Source: Synechococcus sp. BIOS-U3-1
GTDB lineage: Bacteria > Cyanobacteriota > Cyanobacteriia > PCC-6307 > Cyanobiaceae
Length of the DNA stretch: 64,000 nt
Direction: 5' to 3'
NCBI RefSeq assembly: GCF_014279975.1
Contig: NZ_CP047936.1
Location: 2,232,001 to 2,296,000 of the forward strand
The notes under the pieces were generated by a model that was not told the origin of the DNA, ran no database searches, and saw only the letters and a list, made by a program, of their open reading frames with translations. The number at the start of each line of letters is the position of its first letter. The first letter of the stretch is position 1. Both the position numbers and the translations under genes were made by a program. Positions 1 to 7,516 of the stretch are shown piece by piece.

Positions 1-363
1 AGCGCTTTTTGACCTTGATTTGCTTTTGATACGCCTGAGTGCAATCATTTATATTCGCAAAAACAAACTAATTTCAAAATAAGCAGATCAAACTAGAAAA
101 GATGAGGTGGCAATACCGAGAGGGAGATTTTTGCCGAAAATCACTGAGGTCTTTCTACTAAGCGCAACAGCATGCAATTCTCCCCATCGAGCGAGTTGGC
201 GTTGGCTGGTTAAGAAACAAAAGAAAGGGTACCTCTCGGTCCTGCTGGATTCATTGCGAACTGCCAGCTCATCTGTTCAGAGATAAAAACTGTATTGCGA
301 AGCTTCGGATACAGGGGCAGCTGTTCCATCACGCGATGATCGAATGGCACTCGGCATCGATTG
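1..363. other. Intergenic, nothing recognised
   Basis: No coding frame, RNA gene or clear hairpin terminator is supported here. The only open frame, on the minus strand across 277-510, is opposite the N-terminus of the plus-strand gene at 364 and is judged a shadow. Confidence 0.5.
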
Positions 364-705
364 ATGGCTTCTAAGTTCTTCCACGTTCACCATGAGTTTC
401 GAGCTGGGAAAGCCCAGCAATGGTGGGAGGCAGCTCAGAAAGCAATGGCTCCTGGCGGAGGCTGGGATGATTCTGTCGCCAATAACTTGAAGGCTGGTTT
501 CTATAACCACTGTTTCTGCCCAGTTGGTTCAGAAGGACCTGCGTTCTGCATCTGGGAAGTGCGTGAAGGCATCACTGCTCAGCAGTTCCAGGACTTCATC
601 GATGGTCCAAACGGCGTGAACTTTGGACTTGGTGCATGGATGAATATCTGCAAGGAAATCAACGTTGAACTGGCTGGGAATCCCCCCTATCCGCGCAAGT
701 TCTGA
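364..705 (+). CDS. Conserved hypothetical protein, 113 aa
   Basis: No function is recognised. The frame can also open at a TTG at 361, but the ATG at 364 is the better start. The protein is soluble, with no signal peptide or membrane segment, and is rich in aromatic residues: QQWWEAAQKAM near residue 19, then CPVGSEGPAFCIWEVREG near 52-69 with two cysteines. It ends in a basic PYPRKF. The compact alpha/beta pattern (helix, strand, strand, helix) resembles small ferredoxin-like-fold proteins, but that is only an impression. It stands alone between gene-poor stretches, so the context gives no hint of its role. Confidence 0.7.
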   Translation: MASKFFHVHHEFRAGKAQQWWEAAQKAMAPGGGWDDSVANNLKAGFYNHCFCPVGSEGPAFCIWEVREGITAQQFQDFIDGPNGVNFGLGAWMNICKEINVELAGNPPYPRKF

Positions 706-896
706 ATAACACTGGTGAACAGGCCTAGATCACCCGAACCTTGGCCTGTTCTAAACCTCCTCTGCGCTAAGACGAGCAACCTCGTCTGGTCCCCATGCAC
801 CGAACCAAACAGCTGTTGTTGTTTTGCTGGTGCCCTGATCCCATCAGTCGTCTGCACGTCAGCGCATGACCGGCACATCATGTGCACAATTCCGGC

Positions 897-1121
897 TCAG
901 GCGGCAGCTTGCTCGGAGATATTGCGAAGGACTTTTTCTTGAAGTTGCTGGACAGCGCAAAGTGCCTCGTGGGCAGGCCACCCATGCTTGTTCATGAGCT
1001 CCTCCACCAGATAATCGGGAGAGTTTGAGATTCGAGCGTTGAGGTCAGCCACGGCCCGGTCATCACGGGCTAAAGCATCGAGTCGGAGTGATCGAAGTTT
1101 TTGAATACTTGGCTGATTCAT
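897..1121 (-). CDS. Hypothetical protein, 74 aa
   Basis: No family is recognised. I chose the ATG at 1121 (MNQPSIQKLRSL) over an in-frame ATG five codons upstream because the short extension MQSVW looks unrelated. The product is small, soluble and predicted helical: a basic N-terminal helix, a motif NSPDYLVEELMNKHGWPAHEALC near 33-55, and a helical C-terminus ending QAAA. Composition is coding-like and similar to core genes. Its neighbours are another orphan gene and, downstream on the opposite strand, the recombinase. Confidence 0.55.
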   Translation of the reverse strand: MNQPSIQKLRSLRLDALARDDRAVADLNARISNSPDYLVEELMNKHGWPAHEALCAVQQLQEKVLRNISEQAAA

Positions 1122-1347
1122 CCACACACTCTGCACGTCAACGGTGCCTGAGCGCCATCAAATGACAATCAAACCCACCTCAAGTGGGCATACCAGGAGC
1201 CGATGAGCTGTGTTCTGGGAGAGCGATGCAACCCTTCAACTCCCCATGAGTCAATTGAGAATTGAAAGTGGCTCATGTCTGATCATCACGCAAGAACCCA
1301 ACCAAGGCAGTGCTTTGCGATGACGGATACCGAACCGGTCGACGTTT

Positions 1348-1376
1348 TGTCACGCTGATGTCACGTCTTTGTCACG
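1348..1376 (+). promoter_or_regulatory. Three 11-bp-spaced TGTCACG iterons
   Basis: The heptamer TGTCACG occurs at 1348-1354, 1359-1365 and 1370-1376, exactly 11 bp apart, ending 18 bp before the recombinase start. Same-face spacing at one helical turn suggests a protein-binding array, for autoregulation or as arm-type sites of the recombinase. The function is inferred. Confidence 0.55.
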
Positions 1377-1394
1377 CAAAGCTAGAAGTGACTC

Positions 1395-2612
1395 ATGCCT
1401 AAAACAAACAACGGCGCACCCTGGGAAGCCAATTTTCGATTGATTATCAGAACAGCTCCCGGATTACAAGGCTTCACGGTGAGCAATGCGGGAACCAAGA
1501 TCCAAGTGCGCTTCAGGCCCGCTGGTGGCAAAGGCCAAGCAGCGCGCCTTCCGATGCTCTGGGAGCAAGGGAATGTCAATCAGGCCACCCTGCTGATCAA
1601 CCACGCAGCGAAAGCCCTGCTGGAGGGAAAGACCGACTCCCTTGCCACGGCGATCGCAATGAGCCAGAGCAACAGAACCATGCAGCACGGATTGGATTGG
1701 CAGGCCGTGGCCGATGGGCTCCGGGAGGCCTTGATGAATCACCGCAACGCGATCCGCGCCACGACCTGGCGTAACAACTACCAGGCCTATGTGGAAGAGG
1801 CCCTACGCCTGATCGCAGCCGGGATGGCCTCAGATGGCCACAGCCTGCTGAAGAGCACTCTGGCCAAGTGGGCAGGCATGGACCCCTCCAGCGCCGCCTG
1901 CGGCAAGGCGCTGCGCAACCTGACTGATCACGCCATTGCCAGATTCGGTGCAGACAAGTCCTGGCAGATCACCTCTGAACACATCCAGGAACTGCGAGGC
2001 AAGCCACCGAAGAAACGCCGGAAGGCCACTCTCAGCGACAGCGAGCTGATCCTCCTAATCGACGGGATCGCCAGCAGGAATCCAGGGTGGGCAAACGTGC
2101 TGCGGATCATGACCCTGTTCGGCCTACGTCCAATCGAACTCCAACATCTGACCCCCAACACACGAGAAGACGGAAGCCTGGGTGTCTGGTGCAGTCATGA
2201 GAAGAGCTGCGGCGGAAAGCAAACCCAGCAGCGCCAGCTTGAGCCCTGCTGGCTTCAGGACACCGATGGCTCAGCGATCCATTGGAACGTCATCGAACTG
2301 TTCCATACCGGCCTGCTGGAGCTCCCTTTGGGAATCGACGGTGAACCCCGGAAGCTCGACGGTCACCACTGCGAAGTATTCCTGAAACGCCAGCCTGAAT
2401 GGAAGCAACTACAGCAAGATTGCGAAAAGCGCGGAGAGTGGCTGAGGACCTATTCCTTCCGGGACACATTCAGCCTGCGGTGCCACCGACAAAAAATCGA
2501 GCTGGGTGCTATCTGCGCCGCGATGGGGCACAACATCGAAGCCCATAGCCGGGCCTATCGCTGGGAGCCAAAGCAAACAACTGCGTCCGCATTCTCATCA
2601 GCACATTTCTGA
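1395..2612 (+). CDS. Tyrosine recombinase / phage-type integrase, 405 aa
   Basis: Probable site-specific recombinase that integrates or excises a mobile segment. The C-terminal half shows the family signature: box I Arg245 in TLFGLRPIELQHL, a lysine-bearing hairpin near 270-275, box II Arg356 in YSFRDTFSLR, His379 in AAMGHN and the nucleophile Tyr388 in HSRAYRW. The usual His of the HxxR box is Tyr353 here, a substitution found in part of the family. The N-terminal ~200 residues look like an arm-binding/core-binding region. The ATG at 1395 follows an array of TGTCACG repeats. It is the only recombinase in the window and lies at the left edge of the accessory half, which fits an island integrase. 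No attachment site was identified. Confidence 0.85.
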   Translation: MPKTNNGAPWEANFRLIIRTAPGLQGFTVSNAGTKIQVRFRPAGGKGQAARLPMLWEQGNVNQATLLINHAAKALLEGKTDSLATAIAMSQSNRTMQHGLDWQAVADGLREALMNHRNAIRATTWRNNYQAYVEEALRLIAAGMASDGHSLLKSTLAKWAGMDPSSAACGKALRNLTDHAIARFGADKSWQITSEHIQELRGKPPKKRRKATLSDSELILLIDGIASRNPGWANVLRIMTLFGLRPIELQHLTPNTREDGSLGVWCSHEKSCGGKQTQQRQLEPCWLQDTDGSAIHWNVIELFHTGLLELPLGIDGEPRKLDGHHCEVFLKRQPEWKQLQQDCEKRGEWLRTYSFRDTFSLRCHRQKIELGAICAAMGHNIEAHSRAYRWEPKQTTASAFSSAHF

Positions 2613-2727
2613 TGACTGGAGCTTGGTAGAGCTGTAAGGAATGAAGTGATTGCAATTAAGAAATCATTCATTGATTAGAAGCACCAGCAGCTCATGACCC
2701 CCATACATGAATTGACGAGTGGATTAG

Positions 2728-2904
2728 ATGAAAAAAAATTCTCGGCATCCCGAAGACATCACGCACTACCTAATTCGTGCTGCAGCGGTTTTTTTCATCG
2801 TGTCTATAGCTGGAGCGACCTATTGGGTCGTTCGCGATCCGGGAAACAACATCTCGATCCCTACCGTCGAACCCATGACTCGCCAAGCAATGCCGGCACA
2901 TTGA
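2728..2904 (+). CDS. Small single-pass membrane protein, 58 aa
   Basis: The frame starts at ATG 2728 (MKKNSRHPED) and ends at TGA 2904. It has a charged N-terminus, one clear membrane helix near residues 15-35 (LIRAAAVFFIVSIAGATYWVV) and a short soluble tail VRDPGNN...PAH. An overlapping longer frame (2694-2993) has a low-complexity, cysteine- and histidine-scattered translation and looks like its shadow. The function is unknown. The protein could be a thylakoid or plasma-membrane accessory microprotein, but nothing specific supports that. Confidence 0.6.
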   Translation: MKKNSRHPEDITHYLIRAAAVFFIVSIAGATYWVVRDPGNNISIPTVEPMTRQAMPAH

Positions 2905-3031
2905 ACCCCACTCATTCAGCTGAATTGCAAGACGGAGGCCATCCCTTCCAGAGCACTGTGCAGTCCTCTAAAAGGGAAATGGAAATTCTGTAAAGGATTC
3001 GATGGCGTTGCAAGCAAGATTCAGCAATAAC

Positions 3032-4144
3032 TCACTTCAGTTGTAATTCTGGACGCACCCAGGAACCATCGAAATAGGATGTTTTGGGATTATAAATACG
3101 GAGGGTTGCATTCCACCCTGGATAAATGCTCAGGTAATTATCCTGACTGACATCACCACCAAAATTCAGCACGACCTCGCCTTGAGCATTCGTTTTCGCA
3201 AAAGCGCTATTGATGTTGTAATTTTCGCCTACTGGAAAGCCGTCCTTGTCGTAAACAGTTAAAGACCAAAACGCATTACTTCCATTAGGCACATCTTTAA
3301 GAGTGAGAGTTTGCTCTTTCTCCGAAGACGGCGTATAGAAAAGATAGACTGCACCTTCTTTCGGGAGACCACCAATACCTACTGCAACACCCATATTGTT
3401 TTGCTCTGGAGAAATATCGCTCTTTCGACCATACAAATCCTCAGACTTCACACCCTGCTGATCGCGCTGTTCATTGTAAGCAGCACGCAGTGCAAGCATT
3501 TCATCTTGATTCCAGCGATTAGGCTGAACAAATTCGCCAGGACTAGCCTGTGCAACTTTTAACCCCTTCTGCAACTCGCGAGCTTTGACGAGGTCATCTG
3601 GATCACTCATATTGACACCGGTGCGGTACGCCACCAAGGCATATCGGCTGCCAACGTTGTCCTTCGTCAACTCATATTCACCAGGAGTCTTGTAAACAGA
3701 TGTATAACCCTGATCATCCACAACCATGGCGCTTTGATAGCGACCACCTGTTTGCGGAAGCGTGATCATCGCTGGATCGTTGAGATCCAGAATCAAGAAT
3801 GAATACAGCGTGTCGAAATTAATGCGAATGACGGTTCGATCCTTGGGGTCAGCCGCTCTGCTGTCATTCCAAAGCACACCCATACCACCAGTGCAGGTTT
3901 CTTTGGCAATCTTGGCGATGTACTTGGCGAACACTGTCTGTGTTTCAGCAGCTGCGAAGGTTGCTTTGTTCACGGGAGCAACAGCATCGCTCTGAACAAC
4001 AACAGCAGGCTCAGGGCAAGAATTCGCCCCGGCCATGGATTGCGACTTTGCTGAAGAATCCGAAACAACAGAAAGCAACCCAACGCTCAGTGCTGACACA
4101 AGCCCTGCACAACGCGCAGAAAAGCCGCCAAAGTTTTGAGCCAT
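3032..4144 (-). CDS. Secreted DUF1254/DUF1214 protein, 370 aa
   Basis: The N-terminus (residues 1-33) is a signal peptide with a hydrophobic core GLVSALSVGLLSVV, so the protein is exported. Residues ~60-190 match the DUF1254 pattern (RINFDTLYSFLILDLNDPAMITLPQTGGRY, then MVVDDQGY). Residues ~255-365 match DUF1214 (NAFWSLTVYDKDGFPVGENYNINS ... LSIYPGWNATLRIYNP), a beta-rich jelly-roll-like module. Family members are periplasmic or surface proteins of unknown activity; some are annotated as cell-envelope proteins. It is monocistronic, facing away from the recombinase. Start ATG 4144 is well placed for the signal peptide. The family call is confident and the biochemical role unknown. Confidence 0.85.
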   Translation of the reverse strand: MAQNFGGFSARCAGLVSALSVGLLSVVSDSSAKSQSMAGANSCPEPAVVVQSDAVAPVNKATFAAAETQTVFAKYIAKIAKETCTGGMGVLWNDSRAADPKDRTVIRINFDTLYSFLILDLNDPAMITLPQTGGRYQSAMVVDDQGYTSVYKTPGEYELTKDNVGSRYALVAYRTGVNMSDPDDLVKARELQKGLKVAQASPGEFVQPNRWNQDEMLALRAAYNEQRDQQGVKSEDLYGRKSDISPEQNNMGVAVGIGGLPKEGAVYLFYTPSSEKEQTLTLKDVPNGSNAFWSLTVYDKDGFPVGENYNINSAFAKTNAQGEVVLNFGGDVSQDNYLSIYPGWNATLRIYNPKTSYFDGSWVRPELQLK

Positions 4145-4506
4145 GAACCTATAAATTCCTAATGACTGCCTAGCCAGATCCCAGCCTGATGCGACGTGAA
4201 TGGCTCAATGAATCCACTTCATTCGCCCTTTCAGGGGCTTTGGATTTTTGCGATCAATCCTGAACCCGAGGGCACTGGATGACTGCCCTTGTCGCCAGCG
4301 AACCTAGGGGGTAGAGGTGATCCGATCGCAATGGATTAGGAGTCGTGAAAGCCCACCGACAGCCCAAAAGTGTCAGTGGATTCCAGATAAGGCTGTAACA
4401 GGGAGGTGGGCTTGCTTCATTATTTCTTCCATGAACGTTCGGGGAGCATTGGCACAGCTGCGATTTGATTGCCCCTAGTTTCAGCATCCGACGTTCTCCG
4501 CAGCTG
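4145..4506. other. Intergenic, probable upstream region of the DUF1254 gene
   Basis: No gene is supported. A 145-codon minus-strand frame (4254-4691) has cysteine- and serine-rich noise composition and is rejected. The first ~100 bp before 4144 would hold the promoter of the secreted DUF1254 gene, but I cannot point to boxes. Confidence 0.4.
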
Positions 4507-4668
4507 ATGTCTCCCATCGACCTATCCAGTCTCAAGTGGGGAGAAGACGGAGAGTTATCCCACAATGACAACCTCACTCTGGTGGAGAGGCTGATGAGGG
4601 TTGAGGAGGAATCCAAACGATCTGACCTCAATTCCAGTCCAATCCCGCAACGGGAATCCGCTGAGTAG
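4507..4668 (+). CDS. Hypothetical small acidic protein, 53 aa
   Basis: From ATG 4507 (MSPIDLSSLKWGEDGELSH) the frame encodes a short, charged, probably helical peptide with LTLVERLMRVEEESKRSDL in the middle. There is no membrane segment or cysteine. An upstream in-frame ATG at 4465 adds a basic, unlike stretch and is less likely. No family is recognised. Confidence 0.35.
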   Translation: MSPIDLSSLKWGEDGELSHNDNLTLVERLMRVEEESKRSDLNSSPIPQRESAE

Positions 4669-4897
4669 GTATCCGCACCACGACAGGCCAAGGCAAATTT
4701 CTAGAACATCAGGAATCAATCATTTCCTGATGGCGATTCATACTGCTCACGCAGAACCAATTGGCGAATTCATCCATGAAGGTCGTCACAAACCCTTTCG
4801 CGCATTGGCTTGCCCAATAGGACCTAGCCACCGACTGGCAATCTGGAAAGAGCCAAACAAAAGAGCTGATGAGGGCTGAAATCCAGTCCCACAATCA

Positions 4898-5158
4898 TCA
4901 AAGGCCTGTTGGAGTCAGCTTCCACAGCGCCCCCTCGGGAATCTCCGGACGAGATGTCATGTCTCGGGGCTGCTCAAATGCAACACGCCATTCCGCGACC
5001 CGTGAGGGGGGATGGTCAGGATGTTCAATCCGGATACCGCCAAGAGTTGACGGAGCGCCGAACCAACCACCTCTCCAATGGGGGATCCCATGTTGACCTC
5101 CACTGAAGAACACCCAACATCTCGCTAACGATTGGTTGGCTGAAGACGTGGCTGCCAT
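4898..5158 (-). CDS. Hypothetical protein, 86 aa, coupled to upstream gene
   Basis: Its ATG (5158-5156) overlaps the TGA of the gene at 5158-5448 as TGATG, a classic translational-coupling arrangement and the main reason to accept it. The translation is rich in Trp, Pro and Arg (HWRGGWFGAPSTLGG; SRVAEWRVAFEQPRD) with no known motif. Alternative frames on both strands are also open here, so the call is tentative. Confidence 0.4.
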   Translation of the reverse strand: MAATSSANQSLARCWVFFSGGQHGIPHWRGGWFGAPSTLGGIRIEHPDHPPSRVAEWRVAFEQPRDMTSRPEIPEGALWKLTPTGL

Positions 5159-5448
5159 CAGTTTGCCTCCGCAAGAATCTTCCAGGAAATATCCTCCATC
5201 AACACGGACGGCTGACCGGCAATGGCAGCTGCTAAATCAGCTGGTTCAGACAGGTCAACCAAAATTTCTCCATTCCTACAAAGAAATTGAAGATCCGATT
5301 GATCCATATGAATCACCCGATATGCAGCAAATTTTTCTCCTGATAAAAGCTTGGCTTTTGCTCTTGCCTCTAAAAGGCTGACGTCATCGGCAATACTCAC
5401 CCAACCCTTTTCTGAAAGCCGTTGAATACAAAACATTTGCTGCATCAA
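5158..5448 (-). CDS. Hypothetical protein, 96 aa
   Basis: A soluble protein starting MMQQMFCIQRLSEKGWVS at ATG 5448 (or the next codon). It has the pattern of a short regulatory or adaptor domain: RLSEKGWVSIADDVSLLEARAKAKLLSG, then AAYRVIHMDQSDLQFL and a final helix. The VSIADDVSLLEARAKAK part recalls small proteins in which a sensed strand is followed by an amphipathic helix, but no family is assigned. It appears to form a two-gene unit with the downstream gene that starts within its stop codon. Confidence 0.6.
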   Translation of the reverse strand: MMQQMFCIQRLSEKGWVSIADDVSLLEARAKAKLLSGEKFAAYRVIHMDQSDLQFLCRNGEILVDLSEPADLAAAIAGQPSVLMEDISWKILAEAN

Positions 5449-5803
5449 TGCGATGAATGAACTCTCGACCGCTCAATCCCTTTTTGGTTGCAACTAACAG
5501 GTGAGCTTCGGGATCATTGCCTCCGCATGGCTTCAACCTTCACGACGGGTCGATCGGCGACGGCTTCCACAAAGCACCTTGAAGCACCTTTCGACCGACG
5601 ATCAAAATCGCGGGCCGGTGGACGACTCGGCTGCCACCTCAGGCCCTTAGAAGCACAATTCGCAATTCAGCTCTGAATCATCAGATCAGAAGCCATGACA
5701 GGCTTCTCTTGCCTTCCAAGCCATACGGTGTTGTTCGGCAGTACAAACGACACCTGACAATGCAACCGCAGCGACTCACAATTCATAGGTGAATCAAAAT
5801 TGA
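5449..5803. other. Intergenic, no supported gene
   Basis: A 62-codon plus frame at 5488-5676 has arginine-rich low-quality composition and no ribosome-binding sequence. A local direct repeat, AAAGCACCTTGAAGCACCTT, lies near 5573-5592. Nothing else is seen. Confidence 0.4.
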
Positions 5804-6082
5804 ATGAGCCCCACCTACCTGATCACCACTCCCGTTGAAGTCGATGTGCTCTGGAAAGTGAACGCAGATAGCGAAGAAGAGGCGATTAAGAACCTCTCAG
5901 AACACTGCAGTGAGCTGAAGAAAACACCCGACGCAATCACTGTGGGCTCGATCACAAAAGGCATTTCATACCGAGGGCTGCCTGACGAAACGCAGAGCAT
6001 CCAACAGATGTCGATCCGATTTGCTTCGGACAATCCTCGTCGATGCGTTGTCTTCGACGAAATTGACGAAGAAGAAGCCTGA
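5804..6082 (+). CDS. Hypothetical protein, 92 aa
   Basis: A soluble acidic protein starting MSPTYLITTPVEVDVLWKV at ATG 5804. The first part (residues 1-50) reads as strand, helix and strand: WKVNADSEEEAIKNLSEHC, then DAITVGSITKG. The C-terminus is very acidic (FDEIDEEEA). The pattern is reminiscent of small proteins in which a tandem strand is followed by an AEEAI helix, seen in several cyanobacterial orphans. No function is proposed. Codon use is core-like and the frame is clearly coding. Confidence 0.65.
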   Translation: MSPTYLITTPVEVDVLWKVNADSEEEAIKNLSEHCSELKKTPDAITVGSITKGISYRGLPDETQSIQQMSIRFASDNPRRCVVFDEIDEEEA

Positions 6083-6228
6083 GCGTCCTCACTGCAGGAC
6101 AACCCGATCCAACCTCAGTGGTTGATTCAGCTGCAGTCCATCCAAGCAACGCATCCCTGATTTCAATGAATCCAATTAAGACGGAACAGAAACGGGTCTT
6201 ACTTCTGCAAGGCCCGTTTCTGCAGTAA

Positions 6229-6399
6229 TCAGCCAGCTACAGCTGAAATGCTGTAAGGGGCTTCAGGAAAGCTGGTGGGCATTGGATCGAGCTTGCCTTC
6301 AGCCAATGCTTTGGCTCGAAGGTACATCTGACTTGATGTGGCCCCAGCTGCTTCCAATGCTTTGGCGACGACATCCCAATTGCGGATTTCAGTAGACAT
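6229..6399 (-). CDS. 56-aa orphan family protein, copy 1
   Basis: From ATG 6399 (MSTEIRNWDVVAKALEAAG) to the stop, this is nearly identical to the gene at 17079-17249 and more distantly related to 14603-14761. Shared landmarks are EIRNWDVVAKAxEAAGATSSQMYxRAKALAxGK, then LDPMPTS and SISAVAG at the end. The protein is helical and soluble, of unknown function. About 95 nt upstream of the start are also conserved with copy 2, including GGCGGGTTT and CCGTCACGG, so the regulatory leader was duplicated together with the gene. An in-frame ATG ten codons upstream falls inside that leader and is rejected. Confidence 0.7.
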   Translation of the reverse strand: MSTEIRNWDVVAKALEAAGATSSQMYLRAKALAEGKLDPMPTSFPEAPYSISAVAG

Positions 6400-6494
6400 T
6401 TGATTCTCAATTGAAGTTGACACAAACATCGCCAGCCAACTGACCTAACCGTGACGGTGAAACCCGCCAAGGAACCGAACACCCATAACGAGAC
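6400..6494 (-). promoter_or_regulatory. Conserved 5' leader of 56-aa family, copy 1
   Basis: Read on the minus strand, this stretch matches 16986-17078: both hold TGTTCGGT, CTTGGCGGGTTT, CCGTCACGG and GCTGGCGAT in order with the same spacing. It probably contains the promoter and 5' untranslated region. Confidence 0.5.
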
Positions 6495-6600
6495 ACTCGA
6501 AGTTAAGAGACACCTACGTCGAGCGACCTGCCCCCCGGCCGGGCGTCCTCTTTACATCCCGTTACAAACCGCTTAACATTCCAACATCGCAAGAAACAGC

Positions 6601-6696
6601 ATGTTCGGCACTTCAGACCTTCTCGTTCTGATCGGCAGTTTCGGAGCTGCGTGCTTCGCTTTGAGCCTCTACAAAGCAGCCCGTCCAGCCCACTGA
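6601..6696 (+). CDS. 31-aa single-helix microprotein, pair A member 1
   Basis: ATG 6601 to TGA 6696 encodes 31 residues beginning MFGTSDLLVLIGSFGAACF. It is essentially one membrane helix (residues ~6-23) ending in the SLYK motif and a short basic tail. The same pattern (SDLLVL, SF, ACF, YK) recurs in the genes at 6770, 21912 and 22004. The size resembles small photosystem or cytochrome b6f subunits, but the sequence matches none that I know, so a photosynthetic role is only a possibility. Confidence 0.6.
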   Translation: MFGTSDLLVLIGSFGAACFALSLYKAARPAH

Positions 6697-6769
6697 TCAA
6701 TTACATCCGACAGCCCCAGGCCGTGGGAGAAGAAATACCTGTCAGAGTATTTGTACTTATCGGCAGCTC

Positions 6770-6865
6770 ATGACTAGCGAAAATGCTCTGGTGCTGATCC
6801 TCAGCTTCTTATGTGCTTGTCTGATGGCGAGCATTTCTAAGATCTATAGCCCTGCGGAAGACTAA
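6770..6865 (+). CDS. 31-aa single-helix microprotein, pair A member 2
   Basis: ATG 6770 to TAA 6865 encodes MTSENALVLILSFLCACLM followed by ASISKIYSPAED. It has the same length as its neighbour 73 bp upstream and the same layout: a short polar start, VLxxSFxxAC in the helix, then an SIxKIY exit. It is more divergent than the other three members. The function is unknown. Confidence 0.55.
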   Translation: MTSENALVLILSFLCACLMASISKIYSPAED

Positions 6866-7225
6866 AGATCACGGGAACAAGACATTTTTTTGAAGACAGC
6901 ATTTTTTATTGCTATCAGACAAATTTTTGTTGAACTATTCAGGTGTATAAACGCGTCCCAGAAGAATTCTTGAGGCCAATTTCACTCGAAATGAATCGGT
7001 CCAATGACCTTTGCCCGCCAAAGAGATGACTTCTTTGATGAACAGTGTGTTTGCTTCTCTCTTCGTCATCTCAAAGCCTCGACTCACTTCGTGTTAATCG
7101 AGGGCATACCGAAGATTCAAGGGGTTGAGGTCAATCCTTATTAATGATGTGCCTTAAGGCGTCTCGATGGGCCTCATAACGCTCTCTCGAAATCAATAAA
7201 AGATTCAAGCGAGAGTCTCTGAGCG
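6866..7225. other. Intergenic, no supported gene
   Basis: AT-rich just after the microprotein pair, then mixed. A 23-codon plus frame at 7026-7097 (MTSLMNSVFASLFVISK) resembles a signal anchor but is too short and isolated to call. Confidence 0.35.
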
Positions 7226-7375
7226 TCAGATCAAGACGATGAGAAGTGTCCAGCCGTCTGACTTCTGCATGGCCTCCCAGGCTTCGATGGCGTTATGTCT
7301 GAGCATCCTGCGGATGACTGGTTGACCGCTGCCGCGTAGCGGTCTGGTCTCCACACCGAACCGTAGTGTGAGTTC
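7226..7375 (-). pseudogene. DUF1651 gene remnant, C-terminal half
   Basis: On the minus strand the frame reads VETRPLRGSGQPVIRRM, then LRHNAIEAWEAMQKS, almost the same as the intact DUF1651 protein encoded at 33143-33406, and stops at 7226. The N-terminal half and start are missing, and the 5' end runs into the cobalamin riboswitch. It is a truncated relic rather than a functional gene. Confidence 0.7.
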
Positions 7376-7495
7376 ACTGGTTTCAGCGGGAATCAGCCGC
7401 TGAAGGAAACGGGGAAAGAACGGTGCGAATCCGTCGCTGTCCCGCAGCTGTGAAACGTCGGCTTTCCGCCCGCGTCAGTCAGAACGCCCGCCAGG
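7363..7495 (+). promoter_or_regulatory. Cobalamin (B12) riboswitch
   Basis: The element shows the conserved core of the class: GGGGAAAGAACGGTGCGAATCC, then the B12 box GCTGTCCCGCAGCTGTGA (7436-7453) and the closing GTCAG...CCCGCC near 7478-7492. It ends about 20 bp before the ATG of the HupE-type gene, so it most likely controls translation or transcription of that gene in response to adenosylcobalamin. The boundaries are approximate. Confidence 0.9.
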
Positions 7496-7516
7496 ATTCC
7501 TCACGACGCGGATCGT

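Noticed and set aside
1464-1742. Antisense frames over the recombinase gene
   Set aside because: Shadows of the recombinase; no family match and poor composition.
2694-2993. 99-codon plus frame over the small membrane protein gene
   Set aside because: The frame at 2728-2904 gives a clean membrane helix; the longer one has noise composition.
4254-4691. 145-codon minus frame
   Set aside because: Cys- and Ser-rich noise, overlaps a better plus-strand small gene, no start context.
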